Assembly: GCA_040307715.1 (NCBI GenBank) | Contig: JAWRJC010000015.1 | Location: 1-22,011 of the forward strand | Direction of reading: 5' to 3' | From: RUG13615 sp040307715 | GTDB taxonomy: Bacteria > Bacillota > Clostridia > Peptostreptococcales > Anaerovoracaceae | Length of the DNA: 22,011 nt | Shown: in pieces, positions 1-8,511 of the stretch | How the letters are laid out: each line of letters begins with the position of its first letter | Position numbering within the stretch: position 1 is the stretch's first letter | Program-made: the position numbers and the translations under genes | The notes under the pieces: generated by a model | What the model saw: the letters and a program-made list of their open reading frames with translations, nothing else | Told to the model about the DNA's origin: nothing | The model's database searches: none

Positions 1-177
1 AAGAATGTGTATTGCTCGTACAGCCATGGTCCGATGCTGCCGAAAAACCCGGACTTCTGTGATCTGCTGCTCGAAAAAGCGCTGGAACGGAAGTATGGAA
101 AGATCGTCCTGGAAAAACTCCACGACGACTATGAGAGGGAAGCGCACCGCGTGATGGAACAGCGTCTCAACAGCTGA
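1..177 (+). CDS. gatD: GatD, glutamine amidotransferase subunit of lipid II isoglutaminyl synthase (3' end only)
   Basis: Only the last 58 residues are in the window; the start lies upstream. The fragment opens with a tyrosine-rich strand followed by S-H-G-P-M-L-P-K-N-P. This matches the end of the class I glutamine amidotransferase fold of GatD, where the His (codon at 25-27) is the catalytic-triad histidine and the HGP-LPKNP loop is characteristic. The tail is helical and charged and ends in an AHRVMEQRLNS-like helix. In the family, GatD supplies ammonia to MurT, and the complex amidates the D-Glu of lipid II at the cytoplasmic face. A murT gene would be expected just upstream. It could be another CobB/CobQ-like amidotransferase, but the HGP-LPKNP signature favours GatD. 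A terminator follows 28 bases after the stop. Confidence 0.8.
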   Translation, partial: KNVYCSYSHGPMLPKNPDFCDLLLEKALERKYGKIVLEKLHDDYEREAHRVMEQRLNS

Positions 178-205
178 TACAGACAAACAGAATGCAGACA
201 AAAAG

Positions 206-232
206 AAACGGCCGTTACAGACGGCCGTTTTT
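206..232. terminator. Intrinsic terminator shared by convergent gatD and maf
   Basis: A 10-bp perfect stem (206-215 with 221-230, GC-rich core CGGCCG) carries a 5-base loop TACAG and runs into TTTTT at 228-232 on the plus strand. On the minus strand the A-rich 5' flank (201-208) reads as a T-run, so the hairpin can work both ways. Its left arm touches the maf stop codon (215-217), so it serves gatD on one side and the PBP-maf operon on the other. Confidence 0.85.
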
Positions 233-868
233 CAGTATTTGTTCGTAGATCCGCATTTCTTCGCGGAATCGCTTAAGAGGGAATCCGATGACATTGTCGA
301 CATCACCGTCAACAGCGGTGACATAGCGGCTGAATGTGCCTTGAATGCCGTAACCGCCGGCTTTGTCGTATGCTTCCTCGGTATCAAGATACGCATCCAT
401 ATCCTCTGCAGTATATTTGCAGAAGGTGACATCAGAGGATTCATAAAAGCATTTTGTGAGTCTACCCGCAGCATCTGCCATACAGACACCCGTGATGACC
501 TGGTGTGTTTCACCGGAAAGCGCCATCAGCATCTGCATGCCGTCAGCTTTGTCCTTCGGCTTTTCCATGATCGTCCCGCGGTATACGACGATGGTATCCG
601 CACCGATGATCAGCGGGCTTTCCGGAGCAGAGGAAACAGCCGGATCTGCCGTTCTGACGTGCTGCTGCCATTGACCGCGCACATCAAGCGCTTTGCCGAG
701 CGCAAAGAACATGGCGCGCTCCGCAGGCGCCATAGGGTAGGGAACCGTTTCCTCGTACGAAGAGGGAAGTACCTGCGGGCATAACCCGCAGGTACGTAGG
801 ATCTCGATGCGTCTCGGGGAAGCGGAAGCCAGGATCAGAGGCCGGCATTCTGACAGGTTCTGCATCAT
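215..868 (-). CDS. maf: Maf-family nucleoside triphosphate pyrophosphatase
   Basis: A 217-residue Maf/Ham1-superfamily enzyme, which in the family hydrolyses non-canonical or excess NTPs (dTTP/UTP or methylated nucleotides) to NMP and pyrophosphate. Visible motifs are LASASPRR at residues 13-20 (the substrate-binding SxSPRR signature), GADTIVV at 89-95 with the catalytic Asp91, KPKDKADGMQMLMALSGETH at 103-122, and DKAGGYGIQG further on. It is somewhat longer than the usual 185-200 residues because of an extra linker at about 63-86 (Ala/Pro/Ser-rich). The start ATG (868-866) overlaps the PBP stop as ATGA, and GAGGAAGG inside the PBP end provides the ribosome site, so translation is probably coupled. 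The dTTP/UTP (YhdE-like) versus m7GTP subclass cannot be decided safely here. Confidence 0.93.
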   Translation of the reverse strand: MMQNLSECRPLILASASPRRIEILRTCGLCPQVLPSSYEETVPYPMAPAERAMFFALGKALDVRGQWQQHVRTADPAVSSAPESPLIIGADTIVVYRGTIMEKPKDKADGMQMLMALSGETHQVITGVCMADAAGRLTKCFYESSDVTFCKYTAEDMDAYLDTEEAYDKAGGYGIQGTFSRYVTAVDGDVDNVIGFPLKRFREEMRIYEQILKNGRL

Positions 869-3819
869 GCGCCGCCGCCTTCCTCAGGATCGGTCGGATC
901 GATGATAACATCCGGCGGTGTGTCAGGAGTTTCAGGCTCCTCCGGCTGCTGTTGCTGCTGCTGTTCTTCTTCCTGTTTCTTTTTCTCCTCTTCCTGCCGC
1001 TTTCTTTCTTCCTCTTCCTGTTTCTTTTTCTCTTCTTCCGCCTTTATCTCTTCGTCTGTCTTGAAGTCTTTATTAAGCGTTTGACCGGGCGCGATGGGGT
1101 ACTTGCTCACATCTTTATTGTGCAGCGGGCAGTAGTACTTGGCATGCGCGTCTTTGGGCTGCATCTTGACTTTGCCGTGATTCTTACAGTAGGGCGTTGC
1201 CAGGAAGCCGCTGTCCTTACAAACATCGACTTCGATGTCATTAGACAGATCCGAAACACCGTACTGGGTGCCGGAAACAAAGTATTCGCCGTTCTGGAAG
1301 ATCACGTTGTCCGGCATTTTAACGAAGTCTCCGCTCATACCGTCGGTCGCTTTCGTCATGATGACGCCCCAGAGTCTGGCGGCAGCTTCGGATCCCTGGT
1401 TCAGTTCGAGGTTGATATCGTTACCGATCCAGAGGGCTGCGGAATACTGCGGTGTGAAGCCGCAGAACCAGGCATCGTATTTATCGGATGTTGTCCCGGT
1501 CTTGCCGGCGGTAGCCAGATTGCCCGCGGAGGCCTCAGGATGTTCCTGGGTGACGACGGTGCGCAGGATATCCGCCATGACCCACGCGACCGCTTCATCG
1601 ATGACGCGGGTCTGCTCCGGATCAGCCTGGAGGATGACTTCTCCATGACTGTTTTTGACTTCGGTGTAGCATGTGTAGTCGGTGTGAACGCCGAGGGCAG
1701 GGAAGGTGGCATAGGCGGAGGCCATCTCAAGCGGGGAGATGCCGCGTGACAGACCGCCGAGCGCGAGCGCCGCCGGGTTCATGTCATTCACATCGCCTTC
1801 CTCAACGATCGTCGTGATGCCGAACTTTTTCAGCATGGCTGCGGAATAGTCTGCGCCGACCTGCTGGAAGACACGGACCGCAGCGATGTTGCAGGAAATC
1901 TCGACTGCCTTGCGCAGGGTGATGATGCCCTTGAATTCGCTGTAGACGTTTTTCGGCCAGACCTTTCCGTCAACGATCATTTCTTTGTCGTTGATCTTGC
2001 TGGCGGCTGTCCAGTAATACCCGTATCCTTCGGAGATCTGGTTCTCGTCATACTCCTTATACTTCAACGGTTTCTCATCCTTGGCCGCATCGGCGCCGAT
2101 CTGCAGCGCCGGGGCGTAGACAGCCAGCGGTTTGATGGACGAACCGGTCTGCCGCGGACTGATGGCGCGGTTGTACATAAGCTCGCCTTTGACCGAGCGG
2201 CCGCCGACCATCGCCTTGACAGCACCGGTCTTGTTGTCGCAGATGACCATGGCAGCCTGCGGCTGGCGGACGAGCTGGCTGAGGTTGTAACCGCTCTCGT
2301 TGATCGAAAGAGAACCGTCTTCGCCTTTTGTCAGGAAGTCGGGGTGATCCTGGAAGAATTGGGCGGATACGATGACATTACCATCATCGTCATAGGTTTT
2401 GTAATCCACCGGAATATTGATGGAACAGCTCTGCAGGCTGTAGAAAGCACCATCTACGATCTGGTACATCGGCTTGAACTCGATCGTGATATCCTGCACG
2501 CCGTTGCTGGTCGTATTGTAGAAATTGAGCCGCTTCCCGCGCGTCAGCGTGACAGATCCATCGTCGTGCAGCGTGTATTCACCGTCACGGAAGTGGAAAA
2601 CGCCGTCCGGAAGCATGCTGCTCTTTGCGTACAGAAGGATCCGGTCGCCGTCCTTGTTGTAGATATTGCCTTCGTCATCCTGTGCGTTGTTGTAGTATTC
2701 GACGGAAGGGAAGTTGTCGGGATTGTTGAATTCCTTTTCGATGGAGTCCTGTGCCTGCTGGTTGAGCGTCGTATAGATCTGCAGACCGCCGGTGTAGATC
2801 AGCTTGCGGGCGTTTTCTTCCGTGTAGCCGCTCTCCACCAGATCATCGATGACTTCATTGATCACGAAATCATTGAAATAGGAATTGCTGAGATGCTGTT
2901 CTTTAGGCACGTCGATCTCGGACAGCAGATCGGTTTCGAGCGCTGCCGCTTTCTGTTCGGCGGTGATATAACCCTGCTCTTCCATGTAGTTGAGCGTGGT
3001 CTCGCGGCGCCATTGCGAGGAATCGCCGTTGTAGACGGTCACGAACCCGTCTGATTCTTTGATCACATAGGAAGGATCGATGGTATCGGATATCGCGGCA
3101 AAGTCAGCTGAAGCATACGTACGGAGGGGAGCGTAACTCTGCGGATTCTGAGGAACTGCCGCCAGTGCGACGCACTGCACCAGATCCAGATCTTTGGCAC
3201 TCTTGTTGAAATACGCCTTGGCCGCTGCCTCGACGCCGTAGCAGTTGTAACCCAGATAGATCGTATTGAGGTATGCCTCGATGATCTGCTCTTTGGTGAG
3301 GTTGCGCTCGAGGATCACCGCATACCAGGCTTCTGTGATCTTGCGGTTCATCGATCGTTCGCTCTTGATATCGGAAAGATAGATATTGCGGGCGAGCTGC
3401 TGGGTGATGGTACTGGTGCCGCTGATCTGTCCGCCGCTGAATATCTTTTCTTTGATCGCGCCGAAGATACGGATGATATTGAATCCGTGATGCTCCCAGA
3501 AGGATTTATCCTCCATTGCAACGACCGCGTTGATCAGGTCTGTCGGCATTTCGTCATACGTCAGATTGTCGCGGTTGCCGCCTTCCGTAAAGACACTGTC
3601 GATCACATTGCCCTGATCGTCATAAAGAGTGGAACTCTCCGACATGAAGGCGTAGATGTTCGAGGTGTCGATCTCCGGCGCCTGCGCGATGACGCTGCCT
3701 GCGTAGATGACAAGGAAAGCCGCCATCAGGAGTCCCATCAGGAAGAGCGTTTTGATACAGGTGCCGATCTTAGATGGTTTTTTCTTTCTGGACGGGGTCT
3801 TTTCTTTGCTTCGTGCCAT
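865..3819 (-). CDS. Class A penicillin-binding protein (bifunctional glycosyltransferase/transpeptidase, PBP1A family)
   Basis: This 984-residue membrane enzyme polymerises and cross-links peptidoglycan outside the cell. Order of parts: a basic cytosolic tail (residues 3-18); one membrane helix at about 22-44; a GT51 glycosyltransferase domain with EDKSFWEHHG (catalytic Glu103) and the Q-ISGTSTITQQLARN stretch at about 131-145; a linker and insert at about 370-515; then the transpeptidase with SSIK (Ser560), SCN (642-644) and KTGTT (773-777). Near 900 is a Cys-bearing SGFLATPYC segment common to clostridial PBP1A proteins. The last 60 residues are a Glu/Lys/Gln coil, six glutamines and a Pro/Thr/Asp tail. 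The ATG at 3819 was chosen because GGAAAGG sits 10 bases upstream; the frame stays open 20 codons further up but runs into the promoter. It is co-transcribed with maf. Confidence 0.95.
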   Translation of the reverse strand: MARSKEKTPSRKKKPSKIGTCIKTLFLMGLLMAAFLVIYAGSVIAQAPEIDTSNIYAFMSESSTLYDDQGNVIDSVFTEGGNRDNLTYDEMPTDLINAVVAMEDKSFWEHHGFNIIRIFGAIKEKIFSGGQISGTSTITQQLARNIYLSDIKSERSMNRKITEAWYAVILERNLTKEQIIEAYLNTIYLGYNCYGVEAAAKAYFNKSAKDLDLVQCVALAAVPQNPQSYAPLRTYASADFAAISDTIDPSYVIKESDGFVTVYNGDSSQWRRETTLNYMEEQGYITAEQKAAALETDLLSEIDVPKEQHLSNSYFNDFVINEVIDDLVESGYTEENARKLIYTGGLQIYTTLNQQAQDSIEKEFNNPDNFPSVEYYNNAQDDEGNIYNKDGDRILLYAKSSMLPDGVFHFRDGEYTLHDDGSVTLTRGKRLNFYNTTSNGVQDITIEFKPMYQIVDGAFYSLQSCSINIPVDYKTYDDDGNVIVSAQFFQDHPDFLTKGEDGSLSINESGYNLSQLVRQPQAAMVICDNKTGAVKAMVGGRSVKGELMYNRAISPRQTGSSIKPLAVYAPALQIGADAAKDEKPLKYKEYDENQISEGYGYYWTAASKINDKEMIVDGKVWPKNVYSEFKGIITLRKAVEISCNIAAVRVFQQVGADYSAAMLKKFGITTIVEEGDVNDMNPAALALGGLSRGISPLEMASAYATFPALGVHTDYTCYTEVKNSHGEVILQADPEQTRVIDEAVAWVMADILRTVVTQEHPEASAGNLATAGKTGTTSDKYDAWFCGFTPQYSAALWIGNDINLELNQGSEAAARLWGVIMTKATDGMSGDFVKMPDNVIFQNGEYFVSGTQYGVSDLSNDIEVDVCKDSGFLATPYCKNHGKVKMQPKDAHAKYYCPLHNKDVSKYPIAPGQTLNKDFKTDEEIKAEEEKKKQEEEERKRQEEEKKKQEEEQQQQQQPEEPETPDTPPDVIIDPTDPEEGGGA
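946..1054 (-). repeat. Low-complexity Glu/Lys/Gln repeat inside the PBP gene
   Basis: The stretch encodes an E/K/Q coil ending in six Gln codons (946-963). A 17-base direct repeat beginning TCCTGTTTC occurs at 971-987 and again at 1016-1032 on the plus strand. Such tracts can change length by slippage. The reading frame is intact here. Confidence 0.7.
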
Positions 3820-3847
3820 GATACTGATTCCTTTCCATAGATAACTA

Positions 3848-3876
3848 ATTATATCACAAACCAACATTAATAAAAA
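3848..3876 (-). promoter_or_regulatory. Promoter of the PBP-maf operon
   Basis: On the minus strand there is a perfect extended -10 element, TGATATAAT (3856-3848). A poor -35 (TTTTTA, 3876-3871) lies 17 bases upstream. A TGn-type -10 can make up for a weak -35. The predicted start near 3841 gives a leader of only about 20 bases, just enough for the GGAAAGG ribosome site. Confidence 0.65.
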
Positions 3877-3916
3877 CATTACGGCAGATAAGATGAGCAG
3901 AAGTTCTTCATATTAT

Positions 3917-3930
3917 TTCTTAAGAAATCT
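3917..3930. repeat. Perfect 14-bp palindrome between divergent promoters
   Basis: ATTTCTTAAGAAAT is a perfect palindrome lying between the divergent PBP and comEC promoters. A looser inverted pair (CAGAAG at 3898-3903, CTTCTG at 3935-3940) encloses it but is not centred on it. It could be an operator for either gene; no regulator gene is nearby. The remaining bases of the 205-base intergenic region hold the two promoters and nothing else I recognise. Confidence 0.4.
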
Positions 3931-3964
3931 CTCTTCTGACCGGCACACGAAAAAATGGTAATCA

Positions 3965-3993
3965 TTTACATTTTTAGCGGCCGGTGGTATACT
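3965..3993 (+). promoter_or_regulatory. Sigma-A-type promoter of comEC
   Basis: TTTACA (3965-3970), a 17-base spacer and TATACT (3988-3993) give one mismatch to consensus in each box at optimal spacing. The start would be near 4000, with a short leader carrying AGGGGAAGTGGGGG before the comEC ATG at 4025. Confidence 0.75.
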
Positions 3994-4024
3994 GCATACG
4001 AAGCAGCAGGGGAAGTGGGGGACG

Positions 4025-6412
4025 ATGACGCGCAGACCTCTCTGTTTTGTATTGTCTGCCTTCATAGGCGGTATATATTTACGCTTTTTGTGGAATGAAA
4101 GCATCGCTGCCGGGGCTGCGGCAGGTGTTCTGTTCATAATGCTTCTCCTGTTGTTTCCGGAGAAACAACGCTGTGATCCCGCGCGGTCCGGAAAGCTCCT
4201 GACGGCAGTTTGTATCGGACTAGCCGCAGGTGTTCTTGTCATGCAGTTTGCGATGCTGGAAGCGCTTTCCGACCCGGTCGCGATAAAGGAGGGGCAGCCG
4301 GCGGTCCTGTCGGGAACCGTCCTCTCCTGTGAACCGCTTGCGGATGATACCGCTGACGGGAAGGGCTGCCGTATGCTGATCCGCACCGATACGGGAAGCC
4401 GGGTGCTGGCCGAGTACAGCAGCGATCTCAGCGGCCAGGTGCCGGAAGGATGCCGGATCGAAGGGAAAGGGGTGATCACAAAACCGAAGACAGCCCGCAA
4501 TCCCGGCTGTTTTGACTATGCGCTGTATCTGCGCGGCCGGCGGGTCTACAGCTGCTGCAGGCTGGAAAAAGCCCGGCTCGGAGGAGTGGAGAGCGCATGG
4601 CGCCGTTTCTACGCTGTCAGGCGGCAGGCGCTGGAACAGGCGCTGACACCGTATCTGTCTGAAGAGCAGCGCGCTGTCCTGAACGCGATGCTGTTCGGCA
4701 GCAAAAGCCTTCTGCAGGAGGAGACATACACTGCTTTTCAGCGGAACGGGACAGCGCATGTGCTGGCGGTGAGCGGACTGCACGTCGGGATGCTGTACAG
4801 TCTGTATCTCTGGTTTTTTGGCAGGAAACGCTCTTTGGCGGGGCATGCTGTCCTGGCATTGCTTCTGTTTTCGTATGCCGCGCTGGCCGGTTTTTCACCG
4901 TCGGTCGTGCGGGCAGGTACGATGATCGGGATCCATACGGCCGGCAGGGCGCTCCATGCCCGCTATGACATGCTGACGGGGACGATGACCGCTGCGGCGC
5001 TGATCCTCGCGGTTTCGCCGTATCAGTTACTGGAAAGCGGATTCCAGTTGTCTTTTCTGGCCGTGCTTCTGCTTGCCTTTCTGCAGCCGGTCTGTGAGAA
5101 ACGGTGGCTCCCTGCATGGACTGCCCGTTTGAAAGAGCACGGGTGCCGGGAGCGCACAGCTGCCGCAGCGGAATCCGCCGGCAAATGGCTGCTCCCGTTG
5201 CTGCTGATGCAGGCAGGTATGATGCCGCTGACAGCATACCTGTTCAATTACTGGAGCCTGAGCGCGTTCGCAGCCAATCTGCCGCTTGTGTTCCTTGCAT
5301 CGATGATCGTTCCCGCTGGAATCCTGCTTCTGCTCGTGCTGTGCCTGCCGGCAGGCGCCATTTTTGTCCCGCTGGTCGGCGCGCTGCTGCGCAGACTGCT
5401 GGCAGGGATCCTTTACTGGAATCGCCTTACCTATCTGGACGGTGCTTTGTCCTTTGATACAGTGAGTCCGCCGCGCTGGGTCCTGTTCCTGTTTTACGGG
5501 CTTTTGTTCCTGCTGCTGAGCGAGTGGACGCAGATCCGGCTGGCCCGCGGGGAGGTAAGGCGATGCTTTTCGGCGGCAGCGGTCCTTGCCGTCTGTATTG
5601 CCGTTTCCGCCGCTGCTCTTGCGAGCGGTTTTGCGCAGGCGGATATCGTCTTTGTCGATGTCGGACAGGGGGACTGCGTCCACGTCCGTGCGGATGCCCA
5701 TACCGATCTTCTGCTGGACGGCGGCGGCAGCAAAGACTACGATGTCGGGCGGAAGACCGTCAAGCCGTATCTTCTCAAAAACAGGGTCCGCCGGATCGAT
5801 GCGGCAGTCGTGACGCATCTGGACCTCGACCATTACGGCGGGATCGTATCGCTCTGCCGGGACGGAATGGTGGATACACTCATTCTTTATGAGGGAAATG
5901 CGGGGGATCTGCCTGCGATCGCCGCACAGTGCGGGATGCCGGAAGACAGGATCCGGCTCGCAGGGGCGGGAGATTCGATCCGGGCAGGCTGCGTGACAGT
6001 GTGTTTCGTCGGACCTTTACACAAAGGCGGTCCGGAGAACGAACAGAGCCTTGTCATGGTGGTGGAAAAAGAAGGGCGGAAGGTCGTGATCACCGGTGAT
6101 GTCGGGGCAGAAACAGAGAAGGCTATGGCAGACTATTATCAAAACGGTGAACTCGATGGAGATATCCTGCAGGTACCGCACCACGGGAGCCGCTTCAGTT
6201 CCTCCGAAACCCTGCTCGAAGCGGTCACCCCGTCGGCGGCTGTCGTACAGGTCGGATACAATCATTACGGTCATCCGGCGGCGGAAGTTCTCGCCCGCTA
6301 TGAGGCAGCGGGGATCCGCGTGTACCGCAACGATCTTGACGGTGCGGTCGGGATCGATCTTTCGGAGATGCGCGTATTCACGATGGTGCAGCGGGGGCGC
6401 AGCGATCCTTGA
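4025..6412 (+). CDS. comEC: ComEC/Rec2 DNA-uptake channel and nuclease-like protein
   Basis: A 795-residue polytopic membrane protein which, in competent bacteria, carries single-stranded DNA across the cytoplasmic membrane. The N-terminus (about 1-180) has two or three hydrophobic helices and an OB-like DUF4131 region. The central Competence domain (about 210-500) is strongly hydrophobic and contains the HVLAVSGLHVGMLY signature. The C-terminal metallo-beta-lactamase domain (about 535-780) shows VDVGQGD, THLDLDHYGG and PHHGS, as expected for ComEC. All three parts are present and the length is normal. AGGGGAAGTGGGGG precedes the ATG. No comEA is adjacent, and ComEC is widespread in species never shown to be competent, so uptake in this organism is unproven. 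holA follows 37 bases downstream, a common pairing in Bacillota. Confidence 0.93.
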   Translation: MTRRPLCFVLSAFIGGIYLRFLWNESIAAGAAAGVLFIMLLLLFPEKQRCDPARSGKLLTAVCIGLAAGVLVMQFAMLEALSDPVAIKEGQPAVLSGTVLSCEPLADDTADGKGCRMLIRTDTGSRVLAEYSSDLSGQVPEGCRIEGKGVITKPKTARNPGCFDYALYLRGRRVYSCCRLEKARLGGVESAWRRFYAVRRQALEQALTPYLSEEQRAVLNAMLFGSKSLLQEETYTAFQRNGTAHVLAVSGLHVGMLYSLYLWFFGRKRSLAGHAVLALLLFSYAALAGFSPSVVRAGTMIGIHTAGRALHARYDMLTGTMTAAALILAVSPYQLLESGFQLSFLAVLLLAFLQPVCEKRWLPAWTARLKEHGCRERTAAAAESAGKWLLPLLLMQAGMMPLTAYLFNYWSLSAFAANLPLVFLASMIVPAGILLLLVLCLPAGAIFVPLVGALLRRLLAGILYWNRLTYLDGALSFDTVSPPRWVLFLFYGLLFLLLSEWTQIRLARGEVRRCFSAAAVLAVCIAVSAAALASGFAQADIVFVDVGQGDCVHVRADAHTDLLLDGGGSKDYDVGRKTVKPYLLKNRVRRIDAAVVTHLDLDHYGGIVSLCRDGMVDTLILYEGNAGDLPAIAAQCGMPEDRIRLAGAGDSIRAGCVTVCFVGPLHKGGPENEQSLVMVVEKEGRKVVITGDVGAETEKAMADYYQNGELDGDILQVPHHGSRFSSSETLLEAVTPSAAVVQVGYNHYGHPAAEVLARYEAAGIRVYRNDLDGAVGIDLSEMRVFTMVQRGRSDP

Positions 6413-6414
6413 TG

Positions 6415-6443
6415 TTGAACGCACTGCCGAAAAATGATACATT
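6415..6443 (+). promoter_or_regulatory. Candidate internal promoter for holA
   Basis: TTGAAC (6415-6420), a 17-base spacer and TACATT (6438-6443), preceded by TG to make an extended -10. The -10 ends only 6 bases before the holA ATG, and no Shine-Dalgarno is visible, so a leaderless mRNA is possible. Each box has two mismatches to consensus. Confidence 0.4.
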
Positions 6444-6449
6444 ATTTGC

Positions 6450-7514
6450 ATGGCAGAGACGATGACACACGCATTCGTAAAGATCGAAGCGGATATCAAA
6501 AAGAATAAGATCGGAAATGTTGTGCTCCTGCATGGTCAGGAGCAGTTTCTGGTGGAGTGGGCGAGAGACCGTCTCGTCGGCGTATATGTGAATGAAGCAG
6601 TCAGAACGCTTGATCTGACGGTTTTCGAGGAAGACCAGTGGACGGCGGCGCAGGTCATCGAAGCCTGCGAGACGATCCCGCTGTTTTCGGCACGCAAAAC
6701 GGTCGTCATCAACGGACTGGCAAATGTATGGAAGGCGTCCGGCAAAGGCTGTGTTCCGAAGGAAGAGGCAGACCGGCTCGCCGCCTATCTGAAAGATCTG
6801 CCGGACACGCTGTTGCTGATCATCACGACCAGAGAGACGGAAGAAGACCGCCGGGAGAAAAAAAGAACGGCGCTTTACAAAGCAATCGCTGAGAATGGCA
6901 CGGTCTATGATTTTGCTGCGCTCGGGCGGTCAGATCTGTCCAAGTTTATCCGGAAGAGATTCCGCACTGCCGGGAAGGAGATCCATGCTTCGCTTGTCGA
7001 TCGCCTGATCGAGCAGTCCGGTTACAATAATAAAGATATTGCATACTCATTGTTCGATCTGGAAAACGATGTCCGCAAGATCATTTTCCACGCCGGACTT
7101 GGGGAGATCACACAGGAAGATATCGATCTCTGTCTGTCCGGTACGCTGGAACAGGGGGTTTTCAAACTTTTGGACGCGGTGAGCGCCAACCGGAAGGGGG
7201 ACGCGCTTTCTCTGCTGCATCAGCTGATCGTCGGCGGCATGAAACCGCTCAGGATCCAGTCTATGATTGCCGGTCAGCTCGAGATCATGCTGCTCGGACT
7301 CGAACTTCGTGCGGAAGGTTGCGGCATGGACGAGATCCAGCGCCGTCTGCGGGTCAATGACTACCGGCTCAAAAAGGCGATGCGTGCGGCGGGGCGGTAT
7401 GAGATCGATGAACTCAAACGCATCCTCTGCAGCGCGTATGCCGTGGAAAGCGAGATCAAAAGCGGCAGACTGTCCATGGAGATGGCTCTGGAAGTGTTCA
7501 TAGCGGAGATCTGA
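6450..7514 (+). CDS. holA: DNA polymerase III subunit delta
   Basis: A 354-residue clamp-loader subunit, which opens the beta sliding clamp as part of the tau-delta-delta' complex in the cytoplasm. The N-terminal AAA+-like domain begins with VLLHGQEQFLVEWARDRL, where the phosphate loop is degenerate, as expected for delta. It continues with the PLFSARKTVVI strand typical of the family. Domain II (about 150-220) holds the SGYNNKDIAYSLFDLEND region. The C-terminal collar helices (about 225-354) include FKLLDAVSANRKGDALSLLHQL. The ATG at 6450 has no clear ribosome site; the ATG at 6462 is an alternative but also has poor spacing. The stop and the next start overlap as TGATG. The rpsT gene often found beside holA is not here. 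Confidence 0.92.
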   Translation: MAETMTHAFVKIEADIKKNKIGNVVLLHGQEQFLVEWARDRLVGVYVNEAVRTLDLTVFEEDQWTAAQVIEACETIPLFSARKTVVINGLANVWKASGKGCVPKEEADRLAAYLKDLPDTLLLIITTRETEEDRREKKRTALYKAIAENGTVYDFAALGRSDLSKFIRKRFRTAGKEIHASLVDRLIEQSGYNNKDIAYSLFDLENDVRKIIFHAGLGEITQEDIDLCLSGTLEQGVFKLLDAVSANRKGDALSLLHQLIVGGMKPLRIQSMIAGQLEIMLLGLELRAEGCGMDEIQRRLRVNDYRLKKAMRAAGRYEIDELKRILCSAYAVESEIKSGRLSMEMALEVFIAEI

Positions 7515-8407
7515 TGACGAAGACGAACAGGCAGACACAGGCGGATATGATGCTGCTTCTGGTGTCGCTCTGCTGGGGCGTCTCCTATTTTATGATGGAT
7601 ATCTGTCTGCGCGATCTGGGGACATTCACGCTCAACATCTATCGTTTTGTGGGAGCGTTTCTCCTGATCGTGCTGCTGTTCCCGAAAAAAATGCGGCACA
7701 TCTCGCGCCTGACTGCGAGGTATGCCGTTTTTGTCGGGATCGCATTGTATTTTACATACTTCGGTGCGACGGTCGGAGTGCAGCTGACCAGCCAGTCCAA
7801 CGCCGGCTTCCTCTGCGCGATGTCGGTCGTTGTGACACCTGTGCTGGACATGATATTCAAGCACCGCATCCCGCCGCGCAAACTGACACTGGTCGTTCTC
7901 GCATGTGCTGTGGGCATCGCGCTCATGACACTTAATGAATCGCTGCATTTCAACATCGGGGACGTCTTCTGCCTCGGGTGTGCGGTCGCGAATGCTGCGA
8001 TGGCTGTCATCGATGAGACGGCTGTCGCGAGAGAAGAGGTGGACGCTTTTCAGCTCGGCGCGCTGTCGATCGGTGTGTGCGGATTGCTCTGCACAGTGAC
8101 GGCGCTGATCACGGAAACGCCGCATCTGCCGGCTTCACCGGAGACCGTGTTCTGTACGGTCTTTCTGATGATCTTCTGTACCGGGCTGCCGTTCATCGTT
8201 CAGCCGATCGCACAGCAGTACACATCCGCGGTCCATGTCGGCGTCATCTTCACAATGGAACCTGTCTTCGCGTGTTTTGTAGCCTACATGTTCGCAGGAG
8301 AGCGGCTGCTGCCGCGCGGATACTTCGGTGCGTTGATCCTTCTTCTCGCGATGCTGTGGATGGAGATCGACGTCGGCAGTCTGCTTGAAAAACGGCGAAA
8401 GCATTGA
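7514..8407 (+). CDS. EamA/DMT-family transporter
   Basis: A 297-residue membrane protein with about ten hydrophobic helices in two EamA repeats (about 10-140 and 155-290). The N-terminus has LLVSLCWGVSYFMMD and the second half ends with the usual M-EPVFACFVAYMFAGERL and G-FGALILLLAMLW motifs. DMT proteins export or import small metabolites or drugs across the cytoplasmic membrane; the substrate cannot be told from sequence. The start overlaps the holA stop by one base, with GGAG just upstream, so it is translationally coupled to holA although the functions look unrelated. The stop codon lies inside the -35 box of the next promoter. Confidence 0.9.
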   Translation: MTKTNRQTQADMMLLLVSLCWGVSYFMMDICLRDLGTFTLNIYRFVGAFLLIVLLFPKKMRHISRLTARYAVFVGIALYFTYFGATVGVQLTSQSNAGFLCAMSVVVTPVLDMIFKHRIPPRKLTLVVLACAVGIALMTLNESLHFNIGDVFCLGCAVANAAMAVIDETAVAREEVDAFQLGALSIGVCGLLCTVTALITETPHLPASPETVFCTVFLMIFCTGLPFIVQPIAQQYTSAVHVGVIFTMEPVFACFVAYMFAGERLLPRGYFGALILLLAMLWMEIDVGSLLEKRRKH

Positions 8408-8432
8408 TTGTATAGCGTTTCCGTTATATTAT
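8404..8432 (+). promoter_or_regulatory. Promoter of the mgtC-like gene
   Basis: TTGATT (8404-8409), a 17-base spacer and TATTAT (8427-8432). The -35 overlaps the stop codon of the EamA gene. The predicted start near 8439 gives a leader of about 90 bases before the ATG at 8532. Confidence 0.7.
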
Positions 8433-8448
8433 TAGTCGTTCCGCGAGG

Positions 8449-8511
8449 ATGTATGTACAGAGTGATCTGAGAACCGTTTCATAAACGGCGGCCCGGTCCG
8501 CGGCGCTGCCG
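8449..8511 (+). promoter_or_regulatory. Structured leader with tiny open frame upstream of the mgtC-like gene
   Basis: The leader holds an 11-codon open frame (8449-8484) whose stop lies at the loop of a perfect 6-bp hairpin (8474-8479 with 8483-8488). A second 7-bp stem (8486-8492 with 8505-8511, one G-U) reuses CGG of the first, so the two cannot form together. The second ends three bases before the AGGAAAGGAAAG ribosome site. The small frame has GAGG directly against its ATG, which is poor spacing. The structure is seen; a regulatory role is a guess. Confidence 0.35.
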
